Assembly: GCA_015065165.1 (NCBI GenBank)
Contig: SVQU01000005.1
Location: forward strand, 1-64,000
DNA from: Oscillospiraceae bacterium
GTDB lineage: Bacteria; Bacillota; Clostridia; Oscillospirales; CAG-382
Direction of reading: 5' to 3'
DNA: 64,000 bases
How positions within the stretch are numbered: position 1 is the first letter of the stretch; each line of letters opens with the position of its first letter. Under the pieces are notes generated by a model. The model was not told the DNA's origin and made no database searches. It saw only the letters and a program-made list of their open reading frames with translations. Shown here piece after piece: positions 8,113-16,454 of the stretch. Both the position numbers and the translations under genes were made by a program.

Positions 8113-10913
8113 ACCGCGTTACGGCAACGGGCACAAAGCTGTTGTCCGTCCTCATCGGGGGTGCAATCGTCCTTGTGCATCCAGCAACGAACGCACTTTT
8201 CGCCCTCTGCCACAGCAACTGCAACCGAAATGTTAGTTTCTTCGTCGGTATAAGCGTTTTCGGGAGCATTGTCCTTGGAAAGCTCAACCTTGCTAACGAT
8301 GAATATTTCGGGAAGTATGCCTTCAAATTCGGCAAATAACTTTTCTGCCTCGCCGTTGTTAGAGGTGTAAATGGTAACCTTTGCTTCCAAGGATTTACCG
8401 ATTGTTTTTTCTGCGCGGGCAATTTCAAGCGCCTTCATAACGCTGTCGCGGAGGTTGAACAATGCTTCATACTTTGCTTCGATTTCGGCAAAATCGAAAG
8501 CAGGGTTAACCTCGGGAAGTGCGTTGCAGAATACGCTGTCCAAATCGTCCTCGGCGGTGTGGCTCATAAAGCCCCAGGTTTCTTCCGCGGTGAAGGAAAG
8601 CACGGGCGCCAACAATCTTGTAAGAGCGCTTACGATGATAAACATAGCGGTCTGGGTGCTTCTGCGGGAGATATCGTTTTTATTTTCGCAATAAAGTCTG
8701 TCCTTGGTGATGTCGATGTAAAGCTTGGACATATCGATAGAACAGAAATTGTGGATATCGTGGTAAACAATGTGGAATTGATAGCTGTCATAAGCATCGC
8801 GAACGCGCTTGATAAGCTTGTTCAAGCGGGAAAGCGCCCACTTGTCGATGTCGCCAAGCTTTTCGGGTGCAACCATATCGGTAGCGGGGTTGAAATCGCT
8901 TTCAACGGTACCGAGGTTCGCAAGAAGTATACGCAAGGTGTTTCTAATCTTGCGGTAGCTTTCGGAAAGCTGTTTGAATATAGCGTCGGATGCGCGAACG
9001 TCAACACGATAGTCGCTGGATGCAACCCAAAGACGCAAAATGTCCGCGCCGTATTTTTCAATAACCGTTTCGGGCGCAACTGCGTTACCAAGGGATTTGT
9101 GCATCGCCTTGCCCTCGCCGTCAACAGTCCAGCCGTGGGTAAGAACAGCCTTATAGGGTGCTTCGGTCAATCCCGAGCCGATGCAGGTAAGCAAGGAGGA
9201 TTGGAACCAACCGCGATATTGGTCTGCGCCTTCAAGATAAAGGTCGGAGGGTCTGCCAAGTCCTTCTTCGCCGTCAAGCACCATAAAGTGGGTAGAGCCG
9301 GAATCGAACCAACCGTCCAAGGTGTCGGTTTCCTTTACAAAATGAGTCTTGCCGCACTTGGGACAAACGTATCCCTTGGGAAGAAGGTCGGAAGCCTCCA
9401 TATCAAACCAAGCGTTAGAGCCCTTTTCGGCAAAAATGTTTGCAACGCTGTCGATAGTTTCTTCAGAGCAAATAACCTCGCCGCAATCCTCACAATAGAA
9501 CACGGGAATGGGCAAGCCCCAGTTACGCTGACGGGAAATACACCAATCGGCGCGTTCGTTTATCATAGAAACCATTCTGTCGCCGCCCCAAGCAGGCATC
9601 CATTCTACGCTTTCGCAAGCCTTAACAGCCGCTTCCTTGAAAGCCTTTACCGAGCAGAACCATTGGGGTGTAGCGCGGAAGATAATGGGTTTTTTACATC
9701 TCCAACAGTGGGGATAGGGGTGGATAATTTCTTCGGATGCAAGCAATGCGCCGCTTTCCTTAAGATCATCGAGAATTGCCGCGTTGGATTTTTCATAGAA
9801 CAATCCCGCAAATTTGCCTGCCGCCTCGGTTTGGAAACCGCGGTCGTCAACGGGAACAACAATTTCGATGCCATAGCGCATACCTGTGATATAGTCGTCC
9901 ACACCAAAGCCGGGCGCGGTATGAACACATCCGGTACCGCTGTCCATGGTAACGTATTCGGCGGTAACCAACAAGCTTTCTCTATCCAAGAAGGGGTGTT
10001 GCGCCTTCATATATTCAAAATCGCCGCCCTTGAAGCTTGCGAGAACCTCCCAATTGGAAATACCCGCGTTCTTAAGGGATGCTTCGATAAGAGCATCTGC
10101 CATAATATAGCATTCGCCGCTTTCAACCTTAATAAGAGAATAAGCATCTCTGGGGTGAACGGCAATCGCCATATTACCGGGAAGTGTCCAGGGGGTGGTG
10201 GTCCAAATTACAAAATAGGTGTTGTTAAGGTCGCAATACTGAGCCAAAAGACCCTTATCGTCGGTAACCTTAAATTTAACGTAAATAGAGGTACAGGGTG
10301 CGTCCTTATATTCAATTTCGGCTTCTGCCAAAGCGGTTTCGTCGCTTGCACACCAATAAACAGGCTTCAAGCCCTTGTAGATATAGCCTCTCTTGAACAT
10401 TTCGCCGAAAACGCGAATTTCACGCGCTTCAAACTTGGGGTCCATAGTAAGATAGGGGTTATCCCAATCGCCCACTGCGCCCAAACGTCTGAAAGAAGTG
10501 CGCTGAAGGTCAACGAAATCCTGCGCGAAATCTGCACAAGCCTTGCGGAATTCCGAAACAGACATATTCTTTCTGTCAAGCTTGCTCTTTTTAATAATTG
10601 CGCTTTCAATAGGCATACCGTGGTTATCCCAACCGGGCACGTAAGGGGTATAATAACCGCCCATAGCCTTGGATTTAACGATAAAGTCCTTTAAAATCTT
10701 GTTAAGGGCAGTACCGATATGTATGTTGCCGTTGGAAAAGGGAGGGCCGTCGTGAAGAATAAAGGGAGTTTTACCCTCGTTCTTGGCAAGCATTTTCTTA
10801 TAAAGTCCGTTTTCGTTCCAGCTTTTAAGGGTTTCGGGCTCCTTGGTGGGCAAATTTGCTCTCATAGGGAACTCGGTATTGGGCAGGTTAAGTGTATCCT
10901 TGTAATCTTTCAT
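8106..10913 (-). CDS. ileS: Isoleucyl-tRNA synthetase
   Basis: This class I aminoacyl-tRNA synthetase has the HIGH-type motif GNIHIGTALN, a CP1 editing insertion (TTTPWTLPGN, SGTGCVHTAPGFG), the KMSKS-equivalent GKAMHKSLGN, the anticodon-binding domain, and a C-terminal zinc ribbon with CVRCWMHKDDC and CARC. I chose the ATG at 10913 (MKDYKDTLNLPNTEFPMR), which aligns with family starts. The ORF-track start is an upstream GTG inside divIVA. The length is 935 aa. No T-box leader was seen; the gene follows divIVA directly. Confidence 0.97.
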   Translation of the reverse strand: MKDYKDTLNLPNTEFPMRANLPTKEPETLKSWNENGLYKKMLAKNEGKTPFILHDGPPFSNGNIHIGTALNKILKDFIVKSKAMGGYYTPYVPGWDNHGMPIESAIIKKSKLDRKNMSVSEFRKACADFAQDFVDLQRTSFRRLGAVGDWDNPYLTMDPKFEAREIRVFGEMFKRGYIYKGLKPVYWCASDETALAEAEIEYKDAPCTSIYVKFKVTDDKGLLAQYCDLNNTYFVIWTTTPWTLPGNMAIAVHPRDAYSLIKVESGECYIMADALIEASLKNAGISNWEVLASFKGGDFEYMKAQHPFLDRESLLVTAEYVTMDSGTGCVHTAPGFGVDDYITGMRYGIEIVVPVDDRGFQTEAAGKFAGLFYEKSNAAILDDLKESGALLASEEIIHPYPHCWRCKKPIIFRATPQWFCSVKAFKEAAVKACESVEWMPAWGGDRMVSMINERADWCISRQRNWGLPIPVFYCEDCGEVICSEETIDSVANIFAEKGSNAWFDMEASDLLPKGYVCPKCGKTHFVKETDTLDGWFDSGSTHFMVLDGEEGLGRPSDLYLEGADQYRGWFQSSLLTCIGSGLTEAPYKAVLTHGWTVDGEGKAMHKSLGNAVAPETVIEKYGADILRLWVASSDYRVDVRASDAIFKQLSESYRKIRNTLRILLANLGTVESDFNPATDMVAPEKLGDIDKWALSRLNKLIKRVRDAYDSYQFHIVYHDIHNFCSIDMSKLYIDITKDRLYCENKNDISRRSTQTAMFIIVSALTRLLAPVLSFTAEETWGFMSHTAEDDLDSVFCNALPEVNPAFDFAEIEAKYEALFNLRDSVMKALEIARAEKTIGKSLEAKVTIYTSNNGEAEKLFAEFEGILPEIFIVSKVELSKDNAPENAYTDEETNISVAVAVAEGEKCVRCWMHKDDCTPDEDGQQLCARCRNAVC

Positions 10914-10917
10914 CTTA

Positions 10918-11649
10918 TCAGTTTTTGGGTGCGTTTGCACCGTCTCCCATCATATATTTGAGATAATCGTCTTCGGCTTTCTTTGCTTCGTCGGAAAGCT
11001 CGGGTTGGTTGGGAATTTCCTCGGGTTTGCTAACCTCGGCGGTTTCCTCAACCGTTTCTTCTATGTTTTCATAGGGCGCTTTGTCGGGTTGAAGCTCACG
11101 CACGCTCTTACGGCGCTGTTCTTCTTCCTCTATACGGGTTTTAACGTCGTTAAATATACCCGCAACCAAAGCATCGTCGTTGGGAAGCACGATGTCGTCT
11201 ATTTCGTTAACGCTTAAATCCTTAAGCTCGGCGATATGCTTGCCGTAAAGCTCGTAAACCTGATTTTTGAAATCGATAATACGGGTTCTTATGGTCCAAG
11301 CCTTTTCTTTTTCTGCCTGAAGCTGTTGGCGGAATTCGGCAATAACGCCGTCGCAACGGTCTTTAATTGCCCCTGTGATTATGTCGGCGCGCTCGTTGGC
11401 ATCGGCAATAATCTTTTCTGCCATCTTCTGGGCGGAAACAAGTGTGCTTCTGATAGATTCTTCTTCGTCTTTGATTTCATCCAAATTGGTAACAACAATT
11501 CTCAATTTGCGTTCCAATTCGTTGTTTTCGCGGTATGCTTCTGTATATTTTTCAAGGACAAATTCCAAATATTCGTCAACCTCTTGGGGGCTGTAACCCT
11601 TAAAGGTTTTCTGAAACTGTTTGTTCTTCAGTTCGTGAGGTGCAAGCAT
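10918..11649 (-). CDS. divIVA: DivIVA-domain cell-division/polarity protein
   Basis: The 243-aa protein opens with MLAPHELKNKQFQKTFKGYSP and QEVDEYLEFVLEKY, the membrane-curvature-sensing DivIVA N-terminal motif. A long coiled coil (about 30-140) and an acidic, probably disordered C-terminal tail follow. It has GGAAGG upstream of ATG. It sits in the conserved sepF-yggT-divIVA-ileS order of Firmicutes division clusters, which supports a role at the septum or poles. Confidence 0.93.
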   Translation of the reverse strand: MLAPHELKNKQFQKTFKGYSPQEVDEYLEFVLEKYTEAYRENNELERKLRIVVTNLDEIKDEEESIRSTLVSAQKMAEKIIADANERADIITGAIKDRCDGVIAEFRQQLQAEKEKAWTIRTRIIDFKNQVYELYGKHIAELKDLSVNEIDDIVLPNDDALVAGIFNDVKTRIEEEEQRRKSVRELQPDKAPYENIEETVEETAEVSKPEEIPNQPELSDEAKKAEDDYLKYMMGDGANAPKN

Positions 11650-11802
11650 CTTTAAGCCTTCCTTTTCGTTATATTCGTTTATATAAATTCAGATTGTTTT
11701 CAAGGTCGGGGGACGCTTTAATGACGAAAATCCAATTAAAACGTCCGAAATGCGCTTGGATTATATCTCCGAAACGCCCGAAAGCACTGCTGTTTCGTTT
11801 GT

Positions 11803-12078
11803 TTAAAACGAAACCGGCAGTGCGGATTGAACAAGTATTAATACCAAATAGGTTGCCATAAAAGAGAAATCAATGGGTGAATCCTCTATCCCGGGTATGT
11901 GGGAAAGGGCAAGCCTGATGGGGTAAACGACAGGTTCGGTAACTATCGAGCAGAAAACGAGAAACCCCGATTCCTCCTCCGAGAAAAAGCCAATAAGAAC
12001 GCGCAAAAACAGCAAAAGCATAAGTGCGCTGAGAAAAACGTGTACCGAACGCATCATCACAAATAAAAGCTGGTCCAA
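11803..12078 (-). CDS. YggT family membrane protein
   Basis: This 91-aa protein has two hydrophobic segments separated by the VTEPVVYPIRLALSHIPG loop, the typical YggT arrangement. The start is probably TTG at 12078 with GGAG about 12 nt upstream; an ATG at 12057 is possible but has no ribosome binding site. YggT genes lie between sepF and divIVA in many Firmicutes, and the family is linked to division or osmotic response. An imperfect hairpin (CACTGC/GCAGTG outer arms, 11784-11823) overlaps the stop. Confidence 0.85.
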   Translation of the reverse strand: MDQLLFVMMRSVHVFLSALMLLLFLRVLIGFFSEEESGFLVFCSIVTEPVVYPIRLALSHIPGIEDSPIDFSFMATYLVLILVQSALPVSF

Positions 12079-12117
12079 TATCGGTCAAACTCCGTTGCGG
12101 GTCATCCCCGCGGTAAT

Positions 12118-12588
12118 TTAGTTAAAAAGGTCTCTGGGTTTTGCAGCGGCGGGCACTTCTTCAACGGGTTGTTCTGCCTGTTCGCTGGAAACCTCAACGT
12201 TCTTGGGGGTAACAACGTAGGTAGCGTTTGCAACCTTTCTTACCTTACCCTGAATAGCGAAAACCACACCGCCCAAGAAGTCGATAATTCTCTTGGTGGT
12301 TTCCTTGTTGGTGTCTTCAAGGTTAAGTACAACGGTTCTTCTTGCAAGAAGATGCTCGCCGATCATCTGAACTTCGTCAAATCTTTCGGGTTTAACAACC
12401 TTCATTTCAAGAGAAGCGCCGGAAGAAATGCTGCCGGTGGATTTAGAAGCGGGCGCGCTCTTTGCGGCAGGTGCTGCCACAGGCGCTGCTTCTTCTACGG
12501 TTTCTTCTTCTTCACCTTCGTAAGCTTCGTCTAATTCGAAATCTTCTTCACTTCTGAAAAGGTCGCTGAAACGGTTCATAAATCCCAT
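12118..12588 (-). CDS. sepF: Cell division protein SepF
   Basis: SepF polymerizes on the membrane and tethers FtsZ. The protein begins MGFMNRFSDLF, an amphipathic membrane-targeting helix. An acidic/Ala-Pro linker and the SepF domain (about 65-140) with ERRTVVLNLEDTNKE-like and RIIDFLGGVVFAIQGKVRKV segments follow. I chose the ATG at 12588 because GGAGG lies about 9 nt upstream, removing a non-SepF extension from the ORF track. The length is 156 aa. It sits between yggS and yggT. Confidence 0.95.
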   Translation of the reverse strand: MGFMNRFSDLFRSEEDFELDEAYEGEEEETVEEAAPVAAPAAKSAPASKSTGSISSGASLEMKVVKPERFDEVQMIGEHLLARRTVVLNLEDTNKETTKRIIDFLGGVVFAIQGKVRKVANATYVVTPKNVEVSSEQAEQPVEEVPAAAKPRDLFN

Positions 12589-12631
12589 AATAAAAATCCT
12601 CCAAATATGTTTAAACTTTAATTTTTCAAAA

Positions 12632-13321
12632 TTATCTGTCTGCCGCAGGATAAACTCTTGCGCCGAAAATGGCACTGCCCAACCTGACAAGGTTGGAACC
12701 GCAATCCACTGCGGTAAGGTAATCGTTGCTCATACCCAGCGACAAAACCTCCATAATACTATTATCTACATTTTTGCCCGATATGTCAATAAATATTTTG
12801 CTCATTTTTCGAAAATATTCCCGATTATCTTCGCTTTTTTCACATTTTGGCGGTACAGCCATAAGTCCTTTAAGCCTTAAGTGGGGCAAAGAGGTTAAAA
12901 AATCGCAAAATTCATAAATTTTTTCGGGGGTGATTCCCGATTTGGATTCCTCACCGCCGATATTAATTTCTGCCAAAATCGGCATAACTATCCCGTGTTT
13001 TGCCGCCTGACGTTCGATTTCCAGCGCCAAGGATTCTCTGTCCACCGATTGTATAAGGTCCACCTTGTCGATTATATACTTCACCTTGTTGGTTTGCAAA
13101 GCGCCGATAAAGTGAATTTCGGTTTTGTTGCGGTTGATATATTCGTATTTTTCCAAAAGCTCGTTAACACGGTTTTCGCCGATAAGGCTTATGCCGCAAT
13201 CAAGGGCGAAATTTATGGTTTCGGGCGGTATGGTTTTGGTTGCCGCCAAAAGCCGTGCCCTTCCGCCGATTTCGCCTTGTATACGCGCAATATTCTCGGC
13301 AATTTGTTGGTTAGTGTTCAT
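12632..13321 (-). CDS. YggS/PROSC family pyridoxal-phosphate homeostasis protein
   Basis: The protein (229 aa from the ATG at 13321) matches the PLP-binding YggS family. It has LLAATKTIP with the PLP lysine, GENRVNELLEK, EIHFIGALQTNKVK and a C-terminal SLGMSNDYLTAVDCGSNLVRLGSAIFG. The family buffers PLP and affects amino-acid metabolism rather than acting as an enzyme. The start overlaps the stop of the upstream HlyD-like gene (TGATG). It lies in the division cluster, as in many Gram-positive genomes. Confidence 0.93.
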   Translation of the reverse strand: MNTNQQIAENIARIQGEIGGRARLLAATKTIPPETINFALDCGISLIGENRVNELLEKYEYINRNKTEIHFIGALQTNKVKYIIDKVDLIQSVDRESLALEIERQAAKHGIVMPILAEINIGGEESKSGITPEKIYEFCDFLTSLPHLRLKGLMAVPPKCEKSEDNREYFRKMSKIFIDISGKNVDNSIMEVLSLGMSNDYLTAVDCGSNLVRLGSAIFGARVYPAADR

Positions 13322-14703
13322 CAATCAATTCTCATTCCGTCGTAAATATCGTTACCGTCCACAACCACCGCATCGTGCAACGACAAATAGGTTTTTGATG
13401 CATAAGCAATATCCCGTCTGTTGGGATATGCAGGGTCGGTGGGGATGGCGCAAATCGTATAACTGCCATAGGAATATATAATCTCGGTAGGCTTAAAAAC
13501 AATCTTGGTGCCCACAACGGCATAAACACCCGTAACGCCGTCTTTAACGCGTATCGCGTTGGTGCTCACACGCAATCCCTCATAGCTTTCGCAGGGGATT
13601 TCCACCGTTTGGCAACGGGAAAAGTCAAACCCGCTTGGGAGCTGCTTTGTACTGAAAATAAGAATGGTAACGTCCTTGTCGCTTCGGGTAATTCTGCGCT
13701 CTACCGTCATATTAATTTCGGTATTGTTGGAATATTGGAATACGATGGGATAAATACCGCCGTTAACAAAATGCTCGGCGGTGCGTTTATCCAGCGAAAC
13801 GGCGATATACCAAGTAGAGCTCGAAATTAATTTCCCTGCCGAGTTATCGATAACCGATTGGTCTGCCACCGCAGAGGAAAGGCTGTCGAAATTCTCGGCG
13901 TTTAATTTTTTAAGCCTGTCAAGGGTGAAAAAGTTTTCGTATCCGTCCACCGAGGAATAGAAATAACCGCTTTCGGGTGAGGTTGCCGCGTGGCTTGTAC
14001 CCGAAAGAGATGCGTTAAGGCTGATTTTTTCCTTTTTAAGCTCGTTAAGCTCTTTGGAATAATTAGCCGACTGCATTATCGCCTGACGGCGGTTCATAAG
14101 AATCAAAAGTTCTTCTTTTTCTCTTAAAATCTTATCAAATTCGCTTTTGTCTGCCTGACGAAGCATAGAAAGTGTAAGCTCGCTTATCTGTTTGTCAAGC
14201 ATAACGATGTTTGTGGTGGAAGCGCCTGTGGAAAGACTGCTTTTCTCCAAAACGGCGATTCTTTTGTCGATTTCCTGAATCCTCTGTTGAATCTTTACGT
14301 CGTTGGGATTGGAATAAACCATAGCGATTTCCTGCCCCAAATGTACCTTTGTTCCGTCCTCCACCATATAACAGTTTGTGCCTTTTTCGGTGGCGGGGAT
14401 AATCTTTTCGTCGCGGAAGAGATATGCCGTAACCTCGGCGCGGTCGGAAATATTAACGTAGGAGGCATTTTCGGTATCAAGCAAGGTGCCCACGTTTAAC
14501 ACCAGCTGCAAAAACACGTAAGCCACAATGGCAACGGCAATTACCGCCGAGCCGAATTGGGCGAAAAAGCGTTTCGACTGTTCGAAAAAACGGTCTGCAA
14601 AGGAGGTTTTTCTTTTTAAACCTTTTGTGGTGGCAACAGAATTTTCGTTTCTTTTTGCCACAGAATTGCTTTTGCTTTGTGCGGGCTTTCTTTTATTTTC
14701 CAA
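13321..14703 (-). CDS. HlyD-family secretion/adaptor-like membrane protein
   Basis: The 460-aa protein has a basic cytoplasmic N terminus, one membrane segment near residues 52-73 (SAVIAVAIVAYVFLQLVLNV) and an extracytoplasmic domain. That domain has a biotinyl-lipoyl-like start (VEDGTKVHLGQEIAMVYSN), a coiled coil (about 135-215) and a beta-rich C-terminal part. This is the layout of HlyD-type adaptors. No ABC partner is adjacent. It has a TTG start with AGGAGGAC upstream. Homologues beside yggS/sepF are common in Clostridia, and their role is undetermined. Confidence 0.8.
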   Translation of the reverse strand: MENKRKPAQSKSNSVAKRNENSVATTKGLKRKTSFADRFFEQSKRFFAQFGSAVIAVAIVAYVFLQLVLNVGTLLDTENASYVNISDRAEVTAYLFRDEKIIPATEKGTNCYMVEDGTKVHLGQEIAMVYSNPNDVKIQQRIQEIDKRIAVLEKSSLSTGASTTNIVMLDKQISELTLSMLRQADKSEFDKILREKEELLILMNRRQAIMQSANYSKELNELKKEKISLNASLSGTSHAATSPESGYFYSSVDGYENFFTLDRLKKLNAENFDSLSSAVADQSVIDNSAGKLISSSTWYIAVSLDKRTAEHFVNGGIYPIVFQYSNNTEINMTVERRITRSDKDVTILIFSTKQLPSGFDFSRCQTVEIPCESYEGLRVSTNAIRVKDGVTGVYAVVGTKIVFKPTEIIYSYGSYTICAIPTDPAYPNRRDIAYASKTYLSLHDAVVVDGNDIYDGMRID

Positions 14704-14737
14704 AATTGTCCTCCTTTCTGCAAATTCGGGGGTTGCT

Positions 14738-15616
14738 TTAAATGGTAATAATTTCGTTCACGTCAGCGCGGTTAAACCAGGTCATTTGCCGTTTTGCATA
14801 ATGGCGGGTGTTAAGGCAAATCGCCTGTTTTACGCTTTCGATGTCGGTTTCGCCCTTGAAATAGGGGTAAAACTCTTTATATCCGATAGCCTGTGATGCG
14901 GTAGGTGTGCTTTCCAAACCCATTTGGTAAAGGCTTTTAACCTCCTCCTCCAAGCCCAAATCGAACATTTTTCCAACGCGCCTGTCGATTCGCTCATATA
15001 AGGTTTCCCGTTCATCGGGGCGGATATAAACTATATATGGGTCGTAAATGCTTTCTTTTAAACGGCTTTTTCTGTCGGCTTCGGTCTTGGTTTCGCCCGT
15101 TTTCAAGTAAATTTCCAACGCCCGCGCAACCCTTTTTATATTGTTGGGGTGTATAGCTTGGGCAGATTCGGGGTCCACCTCTCTAAGCCTTTGGTGTAAA
15201 GCCTCTGCGCCGAATTCTTTTGCAAAGGCAAACAATTCCTCGCGCAATATCGGGTCGTCCTCGGTGGCGGAAAGCTCTGTGCCCGAAATAAGTGTGTCGA
15301 TATAAAGGCCTGTGCCCCCTGCAATTATGGGCATCTTCCCGCGGGAATAAACGTCGTTAATCGCCTTTGATGCCAATTCTACAAACCGCGCCGCCGAGAA
15401 AATTTCGGTTATATCGGCAACGTCGATAAGATGGTGGGGGATTTCAGCCATTTCTTCGGCTGTGGGCTTTGCCGTGCCGATATCCATTTTGCGGTATATC
15501 TGCATAGAATCACCGCTGATAATCTCTCCGCCAAGCTCTTTTGCCTTTTTTAATGCATATTCGCTTTTGCCTGATGCCGTCGGTCCGACAACCACAATTA
15601 AAGGTATTTTGCTCAT
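14738..15616 (-). CDS. miaA: tRNA dimethylallyltransferase MiaA
   Basis: MiaA transfers a dimethylallyl group to A37 of tRNAs reading UNN codons. It shows the P-loop VVGPTASGKSEYAL, GDSMQIYRKMDIGTAKP, and ETLYERIDRRVGKMFDLGLEEEV. The ATG at 15616 gives 292 aa; the ORF track begins at a TTG five codons earlier, and neither has a clear ribosome binding site. It is the first gene of the minus run and has a good promoter at 15674-15702. Confidence 0.95.
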   Translation of the reverse strand: MSKIPLIVVVGPTASGKSEYALKKAKELGGEIISGDSMQIYRKMDIGTAKPTAEEMAEIPHHLIDVADITEIFSAARFVELASKAINDVYSRGKMPIIAGGTGLYIDTLISGTELSATEDDPILREELFAFAKEFGAEALHQRLREVDPESAQAIHPNNIKRVARALEIYLKTGETKTEADRKSRLKESIYDPYIVYIRPDERETLYERIDRRVGKMFDLGLEEEVKSLYQMGLESTPTASQAIGYKEFYPYFKGETDIESVKQAICLNTRHYAKRQMTWFNRADVNEIITI

Positions 15617-15673
15617 TTTTATATAATCCAATTGGGAAAATTAAAGCGCAGAAGGGATATTACTGCACTTTTA

Positions 15674-15702
15674 ATTCTATCACATTAAAACCTAATGTTC
15701 AA
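15674..15702 (-). promoter_or_regulatory. Promoter for miaA operon
   Basis: On the minus strand TTGAAC and TAGAAT are separated by exactly 17 bp, about 60 nt upstream of the miaA start. This is a sigma-A-type promoter for the housekeeping run. Confidence 0.7.
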
Positions 15703-15748
15703 TGGTTTTGAAAAAAGTTTTCAATTATTTATTTTTCTGCTTTCGCTA

Positions 15749-15777
15749 TTTACAATTTGTTTCTGTATGTATATAAT
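15749..15777 (+). promoter_or_regulatory. Promoter for MBL hydrolase operon
   Basis: TTTACA, a 17-bp spacer and a perfect TATAAT lie 35 bp before the MBL-fold start codon, divergent from the miaA promoter. Confidence 0.8.
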
Positions 15778-15812
15778 GTAGATAATAATTGCTTTCAAGG
15801 AGAATATGGTTT

Positions 15813-16439
15813 ATGAAGGATATGATTGTAAAACGTGTCCCCGTAGGTACGTTAGGGACAAACTGTTATATAATAAAAGACCGCGACAGCCGTGATGCGG
15901 TGGTTATCGACCCGGGCGCAGACCTTACGGTTATTCAGGATGCCTTGCACAGGGCAGATGCAATTTGCCGTTTGATTCTGTTAACCCACGGTCATTTCGA
16001 CCATATCCTTGCCGTGGGTGATTTAAGAGGCAACAGCATTCCCGTGGGTATTCACGAAAAGGACGCTCATTTCCTTACCGAGAGGGATATGTTCAGTGCA
16101 ATTATCCCCTATGACCCCCGTCCCTTCGAGGGGGCGGAATATACCTTTTCAAAAGAAGGGGAATATTCCGTGGCGGGATTTGATTTCTACGTGATTCCCA
16201 CCCCCGGGCACACCCCCGGCAGCGTTTGCTATATGTTCGACGGTATGCTGTTTACGGGCGATACGCTGTTTAAACGCAGTATCGGCAGAACCGACCTTGG
16301 CGGTGATGAAACCGCTATGATGCGTTCGCTTCGCGCTTTGCGAAATCTCCCCGGCGATTACGACGTTTATCCCGGACATGACGCCCCCACAACCCTTGAA
16401 AACGAACGAGAAAACAACCCGTATTTAAGAAATGCATAA
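15813..16439 (+). CDS. MBL-fold metallo-hydrolase (glyoxalase II-like)
   Basis: The 208-aa protein has the metal site LLTHGHFDHILAVGD, TPGHTPGSVCY, FTGDTLFKRSIGRTDLGGG-like GDTLF and YPGHDAPTTLENE. This is the arrangement of small GloB/YcbL-type hydrolases that act on glutathione-like thioesters or related substrates; the actual substrate cannot be read. The start was moved to the ATG at 15813 because AAGGAGA lies 9 nt upstream. The ORF-track TTG start lies before that Shine-Dalgarno. Confidence 0.9.
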   Translation: MKDMIVKRVPVGTLGTNCYIIKDRDSRDAVVIDPGADLTVIQDALHRADAICRLILLTHGHFDHILAVGDLRGNSIPVGIHEKDAHFLTERDMFSAIIPYDPRPFEGAEYTFSKEGEYSVAGFDFYVIPTPGHTPGSVCYMFDGMLFTGDTLFKRSIGRTDLGGDETAMMRSLRALRNLPGDYDVYPGHDAPTTLENERENNPYLRNA

Positions 16440-16454
16440 ATCGGAGGATAAATT

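Noticed and set aside
8559-10694. 711-aa plus-strand ORF opposite ileS
   Set aside because: Antisense shadow of ileS produced by its codon bias; no domain or start signal of its own.
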